A DNA stretch of 64,000 nucleotides, taken from the NCBI GenBank assembly GCA_934131005.1, contig CAKOYV010000007.1, positions 1 through 64,000 of the forward strand, read 5' to 3'. This document shows positions 37,876 through 47,011 of this stretch, piece by piece. The notes under the pieces were generated by a model. The model was not told the origin of the DNA. It did no database searches and was given only the letters and a program-made list of their open reading frames with translations. Numbering within the stretch: position 1 is the first letter of the stretch; each line of letters begins with the position of its first letter. Made by a program: the position numbers and the translations under genes. This DNA comes from an uncultured Bacilli bacterium. GTDB taxonomy: Bacteria > Bacillota_I > Bacilli_A > RF39 > UBA660.

Positions 37876-39343
37876 TTATTTTATTAATGTGATTCTAGCA
37901 TAACCATTACCCTTTTTAGCATACCCACTAATTGCATCATCAGATACATTAGTCGTAGATATTGTTTTAGTACTAACATCACTTGATTCTACGCACTCAT
38001 AACAATACATAGATTTATTGGTTAAAAGTGAATTGCCTATGTAACCCGAACCTCCACCAGCACAATTAGTCCATGATGTTTCACCACTTCCCATAGAACC
38101 ACCATAATATCCACCTCCACCACCAGATTTACCATCAGTTGGCGAATCAGAAACACCATCTTCTCCTTGACCAAATTTATAGCCAAGTTGCTGAGTACCA
38201 CCTATACCGGCTTTTCCTGGGTAAGATTGGCTACCTATTGCACCGCTATTTCCTTGGAATCCACCACCGGCACCTCCTAAACAATAACCACCACCAGGAA
38301 CATGAGCAGATGTCCCGCCTCCTCCACCGGCAACGATTAAGATTTTATTTTTTGAGTTTTCTAGAGATGACAAAGTTCCAGAAATAATTGAAATATCAGT
38401 GGCACCTCCACCATTAGCATAATAAATTCCAGAACCTCCACCATTATAACCCCTTGGAATAACAGTAGAATAATCCATATTTGTATCAATAAAAGTATCT
38501 CCTCCTCCTCCAATATTCAAATAAAGTTTTTCAAATTCATTTAAATTGACATAGCCAATTGAATAAGCACCATAGCCTCCATCTCTAATGTAATAAGTAT
38601 TACCACCCGTTTCAGTATTTTTATTAACACCGCTTCCACCTTGTGCTCCCCAAGTTTCTAGCTTATACTTCCCACTTACAGGTGTCATAAACTCTTGCTC
38701 TCTACCTACATAATCAAAATCAATCGTTTCAATACTAACATTTTCATTATTGGAAATTTCCCCACCATCTATAGTAGATGATTGTTCACTAGTCGCATAA
38801 ATATATCCTGAAAAACTTTTATTATCAAACTGACCATTAGAAATTTCTGAATCTATCCATAAATAAACTTGATAGCTTTTAGGATTACTAGTTAAAGGAA
38901 CTACTGCTAATAAACTATCTCCTTTAGTTGTAATAGTTCCATTATATTCAATTTTATCTTCCGTTATTAATTTATATTTCAAAGCTTTAATACTCTCCAT
39001 AGGAGCTGTTATATTATCATTAGTATGCAAATAAATATTCACATAACTATAAATCTTACAATCCTCACTTTGAGATAAAGTAATCGTGCTCTTAGCCCCT
39101 TCTAAATAATTAGTCGTACTACTAAGATTACTAGCATTTATCTCTTGCCCCTGATAATTTATTCCATTACATTTAGCACTTCCAGCAACTGAAGTATTCT
39201 TTTTCATCTCTAAATATGCATAAGTACCACTAGTTACTAACAATGCATAACAAAATATTCCTACAATTATTAAGCCAATTCTCTTTAATTTAAGACTCTT
39301 GACCCCCCCCCGAATTAACTTTTAGTTTATAATCATTTCTCAT
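37876..39343 (-). CDS. Glycine-rich surface protein, copy 2, with G9 phase-variation tract (recorded OFF)
   Basis: The ATG at 39343 (MRNDYKLKVNS, RBS AAGAGG) is followed by G9 (39311-39303) and then a stop in this frame. One base less, or two more, fuses it to the signal helix LIIVGIFCYALLVTSGTYAY and the 455-codon ORF. Residues through FDYVGREQEF are almost identical to copies 1 and 3. The glycine-rich core is different (extra GGYGAYSIGY, GGGYCLGGAGGG, GGGGGYYGGSMG), and the last ~55 residues (NSLLTNKSMYCYEC to ITLIK) are again conserved. The core variation between constant ends suggests cassette exchange among copies. Confidence 0.75.
39303..39311 (-). repeat. G9 homopolymer in the leader of copy 2
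   Basis: Nine G on the coding strand in the same sequence context as copy 1. Confidence 0.9.
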
Positions 39344-39429
39344 AAATATACCTCTTATCTTTATCATATCTACCTACTATTTTACCAAAAAGCAAGAAAA
39401 AAATAAACAAGAAATATCAATTTTCCTAT

Positions 39430-40900
39430 TTATTTTATCAATGTAATTCTAGCATAACCGTTTCCCTCTTTAGCATATTCCCTAATTGCATCTTCAGATA
39501 CATTAGTGGTAGATATAGTTTTAGTACTCTCATCAGCAGATTCTTCACAATTATAACAATACATAGACTTATTAGTTAAAAGTGAATTTCCTATATATGA
39601 AGAACCACCTGCACCAGAGCCTCCCCAGGAAGCACCGCCACCATAAAGTCCGCCTCCGCCTCCTCCAGAAACATTAGCAGAACCATTAATAGTTGTGCCT
39701 CCACCTACACCAAAAATTCCATTTAACCATTTAGTTGCTAAATTACCATCTAAATTCCCTCCACCTGTACCACCAGACGTTTGAGTTCCACCAGTAGGAT
39801 TTACATTAGCAAAATTTCTAACAGTTGAACTACCAACTATTCCACCACCTGAACCAGCATTGTCTTGAACATAACTCCACCAAGTGCAAGTACCACCTCC
39901 ACCTGATGATAATATTAATATTTCATTTTTTAATAAATTATTCACAGTCTGTTTTGCAATTGAAATATGTGTTGAACCACCACCTGAAGAATAAGTTATA
40001 TTATTTGCATCATCTCCACTACTACGAATAGCACCTCCATTTGGATAACCATAGGCAATTCCTTTATCTTTACCATTATTTAAATTCTGCCCTTTTCCTC
40101 CAACATAAACATACTCAGTCATATTTTTAGTTAAAGAAATAGTTCCAACAGCATATGCTCCATAACCGCCATGATATTCACTAGAATCACTAGCACCTTG
40201 TGCACCCCAAGTTTCTAATTTATAATCATCGTTTACTGGTACAATAAATTCTTGCTCTCTACCTACATAATCAAAATCAATCGTTTCAATACTAACATTT
40301 TCATTATTAGAAATTTCTTCACTACCTATAGTAGATGATTGTTCACTAGTTGCATAAATGTATCCTGAAAAACTTTTATTATCATACTGACCACTAGAAA
40401 TTTCTGAATCTATCCATAAATAAACTTGATAGCTTTTAGGATTACTAGTTAAAGGAACTACTGCTAATAAACTATCTCCTTTAGTTGTAATAGTTCCATT
40501 ATATTCAATTTTATCTTCCGTTATTAATTTATATTTCAAAGCTTTAATACTCTCTATAAGTGCTGTTATACTATCATTAACATGCAAATAAATATTCACA
40601 TAACTATAAATCTTACAATCCTCACTTTGAGATAAAGTAATCGTACTCTTAGCCCCTTCTAAATAATTAGTTGTACTACTAAGATTACTAGCATTTATCT
40701 CTTCTCCCTGATAATTTATTCCGTTACATTTAGCACTTCCTGCAACTGAAGTATTCTTTTTCATCTCTAAATATGCATATGTTCCACTAGTTACTAACAA
40801 TGCATAACAAAATATTCCTACAATTATTAAATTTACTCTCCTTAATTTAATATTTTTGACCCCCCCCCGAATTAACTTTTAGTTTATAATTGTTTTTCAT
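39430..40900 (-). CDS. Glycine-rich surface protein, copy 3, with G9 phase-variation tract (recorded OFF)
   Basis: The ATG at 40900 has the strongest RBS of the three (AGAGGTG). After G9 (40868-40860) the frame ends at MKNNYKLKVNSGGGQKY. With eight G the product runs KNIKLRRVNLIIVGIFCYAL into the 456-codon ORF. The architecture is the same: signal helix, shared N-terminal domain, glycine-rich core (GGGGGGLYGGGASWGG) and conserved C-terminal tail. The upstream region differs from copies 1 and 2 and contains TATGTT about 17 bp from TTTTTG, so this is probably the first and best-expressed copy. Confidence 0.75.
40860..40868 (-). repeat. G9 homopolymer in the leader of copy 3
   Basis: Nine G on the coding strand; identical flanks (GTTAATTC on the 5' side, TCAAAA on the 3' side). 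Confidence 0.9.
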
Positions 40901-40995
40901 ATCACACCTCTTACCTTCACGTTAGCTTAACATAATAATAACATATTTTGCCAAAAAGAAAAAGAGAAAGATAACTCCAATTAAAGCATAGCAAA

Positions 40996-41018
40996 AGAGA
41001 GCTGAATTTTAGCTCTCT
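40996..41018 (-). terminator. Hairpin between tRNA-Arg and copy 3
   Basis: An 8-bp perfect stem AGAGAGCT / AGCTCTCT with a 7-nt loop and TTTTGC following on the minus strand. Confidence 0.45.
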
Positions 41019-41028
41019 CACAAAGTTC

Positions 41029-41075
41029 GTTTATCATTAGTTTTTGGCCTCACCAACCCCACTTAACAAAGGGCC
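41029..41075. mobile_element. Solo ISL3-like terminal sequence
   Basis: Resembles 1222-1268 (TTTATCATTAGTTTTTGG, then AACAAAGGGCC), inserted between tRNA-Arg and the glycine-rich cluster. Confidence 0.45.
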
Positions 41076-41082
41076 AAAAATA

Positions 41083-41113
41083 AGACCCCACTTCATAGAT
41101 AGAAGTAGAGTCT
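41083..41113 (-). terminator. Terminator-like hairpin after tRNA-Arg
   Basis: A 12-bp stem AGACTCTACTTC / GAAGTGGGGTCT (three G-T pairs) with a 7-nt loop, followed by TATTTTTGG on the minus strand. Confidence 0.6.
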
Positions 41114-41152
41114 AAATAACTAAATACATATTGTATTCAGATTAATCTCAAA

Positions 41153-41229
41153 TGGTGTCCCCGAGGTGATTCGAACACCTGACCGATCGCTTAGAAGGCG
41201 ATTGCTCTATCCAGCTGAGCTACGGAGAC
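41153..41229 (-). tRNA. tRNA-Arg (anticodon TCT)
   Basis: 77 nt with encoded CCA. Acceptor GTCTCCG pairs with CGGGGAC; D-arm AGCTCAGCTGGATAGAGC; anticodon stem ATCGC/GCGAT with loop CTTCTAA (anticodon TCT, reads AGA); T-arm GTTCGAATC. TCT is the main arginine decoder in AT-rich genomes. Confidence 0.97.
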
Positions 41230-41272
41230 ATTGCTCACACAAGATAGACTAATTATACAACTATTAAAAAAA

Positions 41273-42247
41273 TTATTCAAGTGTTTTTAATGATTTTTTT
41301 AAAATTTCTTTATTATCGACCATAAAATCCACTTCTTTAACCTTATAATTATCCATTGCCGACAAACTAACAGTATATATAACCTCTTCTAAAATTTTAT
41401 TTCCAGAATTAGCATCCAAAATAGAATCATTAAAATTAAGTTTTAAAACATCACCTTCTAAAGTATAATCAATCAAAGAAGTATCTGAACTTAAATAACT
41501 AATTAAATTAGTTTCATATATAGGTGAAGATGATAATTCATTAATAATTACCTTAACTTTATCACTATTAGTATCATCATTAACATATTTTGTTACTGGA
41601 ACATAATATTTACTATCATTATAATTACTAACATAATAAACAGTATAAGATTCTATTCCATTAGTACTAACTAAATCATAACTCTTATTAATACCATAAC
41701 TTTTATCCAAAACACTAGGAATACTTTTATGACTATTAGGCAAATTAGTTAAATTATCTCCCTCTACTTTAATAGAAACACCTGAAATACCATCAATGCT
41801 AGTAAGGGTATAAACTATCGCTTCTATCATTTTCTCTTCATATTTTTCATTTATATCCAATAATTCGCGTGAAAAATTAATTGTCACAACACCATTATTC
41901 AAATCTAGATTTAAAATATGCGTACCTGCTGGTATTACTGAACGAAACCCATTAGGAATTGTATTACTATGACTACCATCAATAATCAAGCCTTCCAAAA
42001 CATCTTTAATCTCTTCTTCCTTATTACAATCACAACCTCTTATAGTAGTCCTAGCAACATAATCATTAGAATCCAATAAATATATAACCTCCGCCTTATT
42101 ACTATAAACATATTCCACATTATCATAAGAAAGCTCATGTCTAGCATCCTCACTATCCGGAGTTAAATATAAAAGCAGTAAAGCAAATAATGCTAAAGAT
42201 GCAACCATTATCTTTTTTAAATATATTCTCTTTAACACTTCCATCAC
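41273..42247 (-). CDS. GerMN-domain protein, GerM-like
   Basis: 324 residues. One N-terminal membrane helix (about 13-29), then two GerMN-type repeats: the first around residues 50-160 (RSVIPAGTHILNLDLNNGVVTINFS) and the second around 200-310 (VKVIINELSS, YTLEGDVLKLNFND). This two-domain layout is that of GerM, which supports the SpoIIIAG-SpoIIQ channel complex during engulfment and germination. Neighbouring GerE- and SpoIIIAH-like genes support a sporulation role. The segment split above is to mark motifs, not a contiguous quote. Confidence 0.75.
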   Translation of the reverse strand: MMEVLKRIYLKKIMVASLALFALLLLYLTPDSEDARHELSYDNVEYVYSNKAEVIYLLDSNDYVARTTIRGCDCNKEEEIKDVLEGLIIDGSHSNTIPNGFRSVIPAGTHILNLDLNNGVVTINFSRELLDINEKYEEKMIEAIVYTLTSIDGISGVSIKVEGDNLTNLPNSHKSIPSVLDKSYGINKSYDLVSTNGIESYTVYYVSNYNDSKYYVPVTKYVNDDTNSDKVKVIINELSSSPIYETNLISYLSSDTSLIDYTLEGDVLKLNFNDSILDANSGNKILEEVIYTVSLSAMDNYKVKEVDFMVDNKEILKKSLKTLE

Positions 42248-42369
42248 CTAATTAAATTTATGACAATATTCCAAAACAAATGATAAATTTTAAAAGTAAT
42301 TTCTATGTTTTCTAAATATCTACTAATAATTTAAAAAAAAGAAATCACACCTAAAGAAAATATACCTAG

Positions 42370-43050
42370 CTATAAAACTATACTCTCTATATCCATATCA
42401 CAACAAGATATAATTTTTTTATTATCAAATAATAAATACTCTAAATTACCAATCAAACTTATACTACCATTATTTATAAAAATAGTATCCTCCTCTGGTA
42501 AGTAAATTAATTTATGATATCTAGAATAATTCAAAAGATATTTCTTATTTTTGGCTAAATTTCTATCACTCAAGTGGCATAGTAAAGAATAATTACCAAG
42601 TACTCCAAACCCACTAGTATTCTTAATATTTACAATATTTTTATCATCCAAAAGACAACTATCTATATCTAAACCAAAAACAATTGCCCCAGCACTACTA
42701 GCAAACACAACACCATCATTATCTAAATACTTAAAAATTTTACTATAATTATCATAAGAATAAAGTTCACTTAATAATTTATAAGTATTACCACCGCCAA
42801 TAAATAAAGCACTATAATTGTCTAATTCTTTCTCTGATAGTTCCAAGGCAGAATAAACCATCTCATATTCTATCCCTCCTAAATATTTAACTTCCTCACT
42901 AAACCACTCATAACAAGCATCATACTTACTATCATCCATAGCCAGTGGTACATATAATATCGGCTTTCTTTTATCAATATTTGCTAAAAATTCAAAATAA
43001 GCATCCTCTACTTGCTTACCACTTCCACCACCACAAAGAAATAATTTCAT
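42370..43050 (-). CDS. Peptidase S51-family protein (peptidase E-like)
   Basis: 226 residues, normal for the family. The class I glutamine amidotransferase-like fold shows FIGGGNTYKLL and the nucleophile elbow FASSAGAIVFG (Ser as nucleophile), with SLLCHLSD after it and CGGGSGKQ at the N-terminus. Bacterial homologues cleave Asp-X dipeptides or cyanophycin products; the substrate here is unknown. A start at ATG 43050 has moderate RBS GAGGCG. Confidence 0.75.
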   Translation of the reverse strand: MKLFLCGGGSGKQVEDAYFEFLANIDKRKPILYVPLAMDDSKYDACYEWFSEEVKYLGGIEYEMVYSALELSEKELDNYSALFIGGGNTYKLLSELYSYDNYSKIFKYLDNDGVVFASSAGAIVFGLDIDSCLLDDKNIVNIKNTSGFGVLGNYSLLCHLSDRNLAKNKKYLLNYSRYHKLIYLPEEDTIFINNGSISLIGNLEYLLFDNKKIISCCDMDIESIVL

Positions 43051-43171
43051 TAAATCGCCTCATTTCTAAATTACTAATTAAATTCATAAAAAGTATAACA
43101 CAAAAATTTAATTTTGTAATTTTCAAAGAAGTTTTAAATAAGTCCGAGAAAAAGACACAATTAAATGTGCC

Positions 43172-43378
43172 TTACAAAGTTATATTTCCCAATTTAATTA
43201 ACTCTACAACGGCCTGTGCACGTCCCTTTACCCCAAGTTTCTGCATCGCATTAGAAATATGATTTCTAACTGTTTTCTCACTTATAGATAAAGCATCCGC
43301 AATTTCTTTAGTCGATTTATTATTAACTAATAAAGAAAATACCTCTTCTTCCCTCTTCGTCAGAATTTTTTTATTCAT
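43172..43378 (-). CDS. gerE: GerE-like LuxR-type HTH regulator
   Basis: 68 residues, a stand-alone LuxR/GerE helix-turn-helix domain: LTKREEEVFSLLVNNKSTKE, then IADALSISEKTVRNHISNAM, then QKLGVKGRAQAVVELIKLG. Length and absence of a receiver domain match GerE (74 aa in B. subtilis), the late mother-cell regulator of coat genes. It sits between SpoIIIAH-like and S51 genes. Other small LuxR-type regulators have the same size, so the role is supported mainly by its neighbours. Confidence 0.8.
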   Translation of the reverse strand: MNKKILTKREEEVFSLLVNNKSTKEIADALSISEKTVRNHISNAMQKLGVKGRAQAVVELIKLGNITL

Positions 43379-43461
43379 ATATTCCTCACTTTCAAAAGGA
43401 TGGATACTAAATCAATATTATTTTATGCACCACTTTCCTTTATGTGAAAAATATAGAAAGA

Positions 43462-43974
43462 CTAACTTTGAAATTTCACAGAAATATACATTTTACTATC
43501 AAACTCATCTTGTACAGCTCTCATAATATTATTAGCAAGACTCTTCGAATTCTCACAACCATCTACAACAACCTTAACTGAAGTATCTTCTATCTTAGCA
43601 AACGCCTCACAACTATACTCGCTCTTTATTTTCTTCTCAATTCCCTCTTCTACACCACTATTATTATTAATATTCTTAATCTCTTCATAAGCCTTATTTT
43701 TCTCATCTGTACTTGTCTTAGAATTAGTTAACTTTTCTTGAAGTTCACTTAAAGTATCCTTAGTTTTTGCCTCATCCTCAACCTTTAACGCCGAAATTGC
43801 ACTCTCTTGCTTTGTTGTAGCACTAGCTTTTTTCTCCGTCTTAGCACTACTATTATTAGCAGTCGTAACACTCTGAGCTGCTAACAAGTCATTGGGCATT
43901 GTAACATAATAAATACTCAATACTAATACTAAACTAAACAAAGTCAAAAACCATAAATTTTTCCTATTCATCAT
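43462..43974 (-). CDS. spoIIIAH: SpoIIIAH-like sporulation protein
   Basis: 170 residues. The N-terminus MNRKNLWFLTLFSLVLVLSI is the conserved SpoIIIAH start and membrane helix, followed by a helical linker and a small C-terminal ring-building domain (YSCEAFAKIEDTSVKVVVDG). SpoIIIAH on the mother-cell side pairs with SpoIIQ in the forespore to form the feeding channel. No other spoIIIA genes are adjacent, which is unusual because SpoIIIAH usually ends the spoIIIA operon. Confidence 0.8.
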   Translation of the reverse strand: MMNRKNLWFLTLFSLVLVLSIYYVTMPNDLLAAQSVTTANNSSAKTEKKASATTKQESAISALKVEDEAKTKDTLSELQEKLTNSKTSTDEKNKAYEEIKNINNNSGVEEGIEKKIKSEYSCEAFAKIEDTSVKVVVDGCENSKSLANNIMRAVQDEFDSKMYISVKFQS

Positions 43975-44012
43975 ATATTTCCTCTTTTCTACTTAAATAT
44001 ATGATGTTTTTT

Positions 44013-44513
44013 CTAATAAATTCCTAATAATTTATCCTGAGCATCTGTTGTAAGACCATCAAGTTTCCAAACACCCTTATTATCACGTGTTAAATTAAAA
44101 TCAATAGTATAAGTAATCTTATCATGAACTTTTTCTAAATCATCAATTACATGTCTATCATAGTCTTCAACTTCTTCATTATTATTAGCATACTTAGAAT
44201 ACACACTCTTATAATCTAAAACTTTTACCTCCGTTGTAATAACAGCAGAATCACCATCTATCTTATCATTCTTTATCTCATAAGACATATTCTTATATTG
44301 CCTCTTTATAACTTCCTTATATCGCTTCTCCAAGTCATCATCCAAATTAGCACCTGTAGCCAAATCAGAAGTCTGAATATTAACAACACTAGAATCAAGG
44401 CACTGATATTTTCCTAATAATTCCTCCACTTTAGAATTAGGCGTATTCGAAATAGCACATCCTGTTGCAACCATTACAAAAAGACTTAATAACAAAACTA
44501 TTTTCTTTCCCAT
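44013..44513 (-). CDS. Uncharacterised lipoprotein
   Basis: 166 residues. The signal peptide is LLSLFVMVATGC with Cys19 as the lipobox cysteine (VATGC). The mature domain alternates charged helices and beta strands, with a segment ITYTIDFNLTRDNKGVWKLD typical of NTF2-like/DUF4878-type lipoproteins, but I cannot assign a family. It is 38 nt upstream of the spoIIIAH-like gene and may be co-transcribed. Confidence 0.7.
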   Translation of the reverse strand: MGKKIVLLLSLFVMVATGCAISNTPNSKVEELLGKYQCLDSSVVNIQTSDLATGANLDDDLEKRYKEVIKRQYKNMSYEIKNDKIDGDSAVITTEVKVLDYKSVYSKYANNNEEVEDYDRHVIDDLEKVHDKITYTIDFNLTRDNKGVWKLDGLTTDAQDKLLGIY

Positions 44514-44672
44514 ATTTTATCACCTAAAAATATTATTACCTAAATTTAGTTAAATATACAAATATCAACAAGTATATTACATTTTTTAAATTTAAAATTT
44601 CAAAACTAAAAATGCAAAAATTTTTTAAATTTTTACAGTTAACTTTTTATTTATCATTTCTTACTTTTATGA

Positions 44673-44678
44673 TATAAT
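44673..44678 (+). promoter_or_regulatory. -10 element of the FemX-like gene
   Basis: TATGATATAAT precedes the strong RBS TTAGGAGGACGAC and the ATG at 44704; the -35 is weak. Confidence 0.5.
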
Positions 44679-44703
44679 ACATTATAGTTAGGAGGACGAC
44701 ATT

Positions 44704-45885
44704 ATGCATATAATTGAATTAACAGAATTACAATTCAAAAATTATTCCAATCTACACAGTAAAAAGAATTATCGTCAAAGTGTAGAATACGCCAATTTAG
44801 AAGCAACTAAAGGCTATAAAAAACTATATCTAGGACTTAGTGATAATCAAGATAATATTCATGCTGCAACATTAATACTTGAAAAAAAATTAAGTGGCAA
44901 ATCAAAATATGGCTATATTCCAAGTGGCTATTTAATCAATTTTTATAATTTTGAACTACTAGAAATATTTACAAACGAATTAAAAGATTACTTAAAAAAA
45001 CAAAATTACATCTTTCTAAGAATAACTCCTCTTATTAATTATCAAGTATATAACAGTAACTTCATTTTAAAGGAAAATAACTCTGGAATTATCAATAACT
45101 TCAAAAGATTAAACTATAACTATATTCCCAACAACTCAAAATACAAAATGGTACTAACCGTTAAAGATATTTCCAATACATTCTCATCTTTTAAAAGAAG
45201 CCTAAGACGTAATATTAATGATTGTCTAAAAAAAGGTATAACTGTTCACCAAGGCACAAAAGAAGAATTAGATGAATTTCTAAATCTTATAGATAACAAA
45301 GAATATTATAAAAAAATGTCCTCTCTCTTTAACAACATCAACAATAACTTTGAATTCTACTTTGCCAAACTAAATCCTGAAACATATATCAATAATTATC
45401 GTTATCTTTTAAAAAAAGAACAATTAAAAAATGAAATATTAAACAATAAATTAAAAGATCCAACTGTAAAAAAGACCAACAATCTTCTTAATAAAAAAAT
45501 GACTTCTGATAGATTAATTACTAAATATCATAACGAAATAATAAATGGAACTAATATCTATAAACTTCATCCCGAAGGACTAATAATTTCAACTGTAGCT
45601 ATAATTACTAATAAAAGAGAAGTAACTTTCGTAACCGAAGGCTTTAACAATGAATTCAAATATATTAGAAGTACTTCAATGATAAAATGGGAAATTATCA
45701 AACGTCATTTACTAAATGGCTATAAAGTATTTGATCTTGGTACCATCAATATAAATAATAATTACACATCAAAAAATGGCTTCAACGGCAATATCATAGA
45801 ATACTCTAATATGTTCGATCTTGTTATAAACGAAATGTTATATAAATTAAATAAATATGCTAAAAAGGCTCCTCGTATCAACTAG
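44704..45885 (+). CDS. FemABX/MurM-family aminoacyl-tRNA-dependent peptidyltransferase
   Basis: 393 residues, near the usual ~400-420. Two acyltransferase-like halves, with SVEYANLEATKGYKKLYLGL at the N-terminus and TFVTEGFNNEFKYIRSTSMI followed by KWEIIKRHLLNGYKVFDLG at the C-terminus, flank a helical arm (about 240-270). The family adds amino acids from aminoacyl-tRNA to the stem peptide of lipid II, building peptidoglycan cross-bridges in the cytosol. A strong RBS AGGAGG is present. The gene is convergent with tcdA and their stop codons overlap. Confidence 0.82.
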   Translation: MHIIELTELQFKNYSNLHSKKNYRQSVEYANLEATKGYKKLYLGLSDNQDNIHAATLILEKKLSGKSKYGYIPSGYLINFYNFELLEIFTNELKDYLKKQNYIFLRITPLINYQVYNSNFILKENNSGIINNFKRLNYNYIPNNSKYKMVLTVKDISNTFSSFKRSLRRNINDCLKKGITVHQGTKEELDEFLNLIDNKEYYKKMSSLFNNINNNFEFYFAKLNPETYINNYRYLLKKEQLKNEILNNKLKDPTVKKTNNLLNKKMTSDRLITKYHNEIINGTNIYKLHPEGLIISTVAIITNKREVTFVTEGFNNEFKYIRSTSMIKWEIIKRHLLNGYKVFDLGTININNNYTSKNGFNGNIIEYSNMFDLVINEMLYKLNKYAKKAPRIN

Positions 45886-45894
45886 GAGTCTTTT
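45863..45894. terminator. Bidirectional terminator shared by femX-like gene and tcdA
   Basis: An 11-bp stem AAAAGGCTCCT / AGGAGTCTTTT (one G-T), 10-nt loop, flanked by A-run and TTTTATT. It lies over both stop codons. Confidence 0.8.
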
Positions 45895-46559
45895 ATTATT
45901 TCATTAACAATATAATTAGCACACATAAGTCCACTTGTTGCTGGAACAAAAATCATCGAAGGAATTGAACCTGTAAATTTATCATTCACTTCTCTAGAAT
46001 AAACAACTGGAATATGTCCATATATCTTATTATCATTTACAAACTTTCTAAGCTTTTTAGCAATAGGATCATAAGATGTATCTCGCAAATCAGCCACCTC
46101 AAGCATACTAGGATTAAGCTTATTACCAGCACCCATACTAGAAATAAAAGTAATTCCTCTAGCTAAGCACTCCTTTATCAAGCCCTCTTTAACCATAATT
46201 GTATCACAGCAATCAATTAAAGCATCAAACTTATATTTAAAAATTCCCTCTAAATTATCACTATCAAGCTTCATATTAACAACATCTACTCGTGCCTCTG
46301 GATTAATACTAATAATTCTCTTACGCATCTCTTCCGTCTTTAACTTACCAATATTATTAGTATTAGTAATTATTTGTCTATTTAAATTACTTATATCAAT
46401 AGTATCATAATCAACAATAATTAAATTACCTACTCCTGACCTTACCAACGCCTCAACTGCATATCCTCCAACACCACCAAGACCTACTACTAAAACAGTA
46501 GACTTTTTAATTTTAGCAACATTATCACAACCAATTAATAAATTAATTCTCTCATACAT
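45882..46559 (-). CDS. tcdA: tRNA threonylcarbamoyladenosine dehydratase
   Basis: 225 residues, E1-like fold. Rossmann motif VVGLGGVGGYAVEALVRSGV, then DYDTIDISNLNRQI (adenylation), the DCCDTIMVKEGL segment and SSMGAGNKLNPS. TcdA cyclises t6A to ct6A at tRNA position 37 using ATP. Other ThiF/E1 members are possible but the GAGNKL/DPIAKKLRK pattern fits TcdA (YrvM). The 6S RNA candidate lies just upstream on the same strand, the arrangement seen at bsrA-yrvM in B. subtilis. Confidence 0.88.
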   Translation of the reverse strand: MYERINLLIGCDNVAKIKKSTVLVVGLGGVGGYAVEALVRSGVGNLIIVDYDTIDISNLNRQIITNTNNIGKLKTEEMRKRIISINPEARVDVVNMKLDSDNLEGIFKYKFDALIDCCDTIMVKEGLIKECLARGITFISSMGAGNKLNPSMLEVADLRDTSYDPIAKKLRKFVNDNKIYGHIPVVYSREVNDKFTGSIPSMIFVPATSGLMCANYIVNEIIKDS

Positions 46560-46580
46560 AAAAAAACACCTCTATAATAA

Positions 46581-46606
46581 AAGAATAAGTCACTATTAAC
46601 TTATCC
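46581..46606 (-). terminator. Terminator after the 6S RNA candidate
   Basis: On the minus strand GGATAAGT - TAATAGTG - ACTTATTC is followed by TTTTATT. Confidence 0.6.
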
Positions 46607-46620
46607 CTAAATAACAATAT

Positions 46621-46809
46621 AAATTACCCAGAAAGCCGACTCACTTTAAGATAAAACCATGCGCGTATACCACATGGTGGTAAACCTCACATATTACTTA
46701 GGATCCCTACTTAAAAGTAAGTATTCAACACATAATATGGTATGGGTTCCCTTATATATCTTTAGTTGGTTTTATACATATGTGATATCGTATACTATCT
46801 AGGTAATTT
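46621..46809 (-). ncRNA. ssrS: 6S RNA candidate
   Basis: A gene-free stretch of about 189 nt, the size of 6S RNA. The ends form a 12-bp closing stem, AAATTACCTAGA (46809-46798) with TCTGGGTAATTT (46632-46621). The centre forms a second arm (CATATTA / TAATATG and ACTTACTTTTAAGT hairpin) with unpaired sides between: the stem-bubble-hairpin plan of 6S RNA, which binds RNA polymerase holoenzyme. A TATAAT lies at its 5' edge (46816-46811) and a terminator follows at 46606-46581. Its location just upstream of tcdA matches that of bsrA (6S-1) by yrvM in B. subtilis, as I recall it. Covariance search would settle this. Confidence 0.7.
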
Positions 46810-46867
46810 CATTATATCACAACTTTAAAATTATATCTATATATTTAACTTTAAAGTTATCTTAACT

Positions 46868-46941
46868 TGGTTACCCCAGTTAGATTCGAACTAACGATAC
46901 TAGAGTCAGAGTCTAGTGCCTTACCGCTTGGCCATGGGGTA
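46868..46941 (-). tRNA. tRNA-Gln (anticodon CTG)
   Basis: 74 nt with encoded CCA. Acceptor TACCCCA pairs with TGGGGTA; anticodon stem CTAGA/TCTAG with loop CTCTGAC (CTG, reads CAG); T-arm GTTCGAATC. CTG rather than the commoner TTG Gln tRNA, so a TTG copy is expected elsewhere. Confidence 0.93.
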
Positions 46942-47011
46942 ATGTCCTAATACAAAGATACAACATTAAGAAAAATAAGTCAACTATAATACACCAATTT
47001 GACATTATTAA

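Larger units (their letters stand above)
36367..40900. repeat. Tandem triplication of the glycine-rich protein gene
   Basis: Three ~1.5-kb units in direct orientation. The first ~580 bp of each (leader, poly-G, shared domain) and the last ~170 bp are near identical; the glycine-rich middle diverges. Confidence 0.95.

Noticed and set aside
46621..46809. T-box or riboswitch for tcdA
   Set aside because: No T-box AGGGTGG... motif or specifier loop; the structure is a long rod with closing stem as in 6S RNA.
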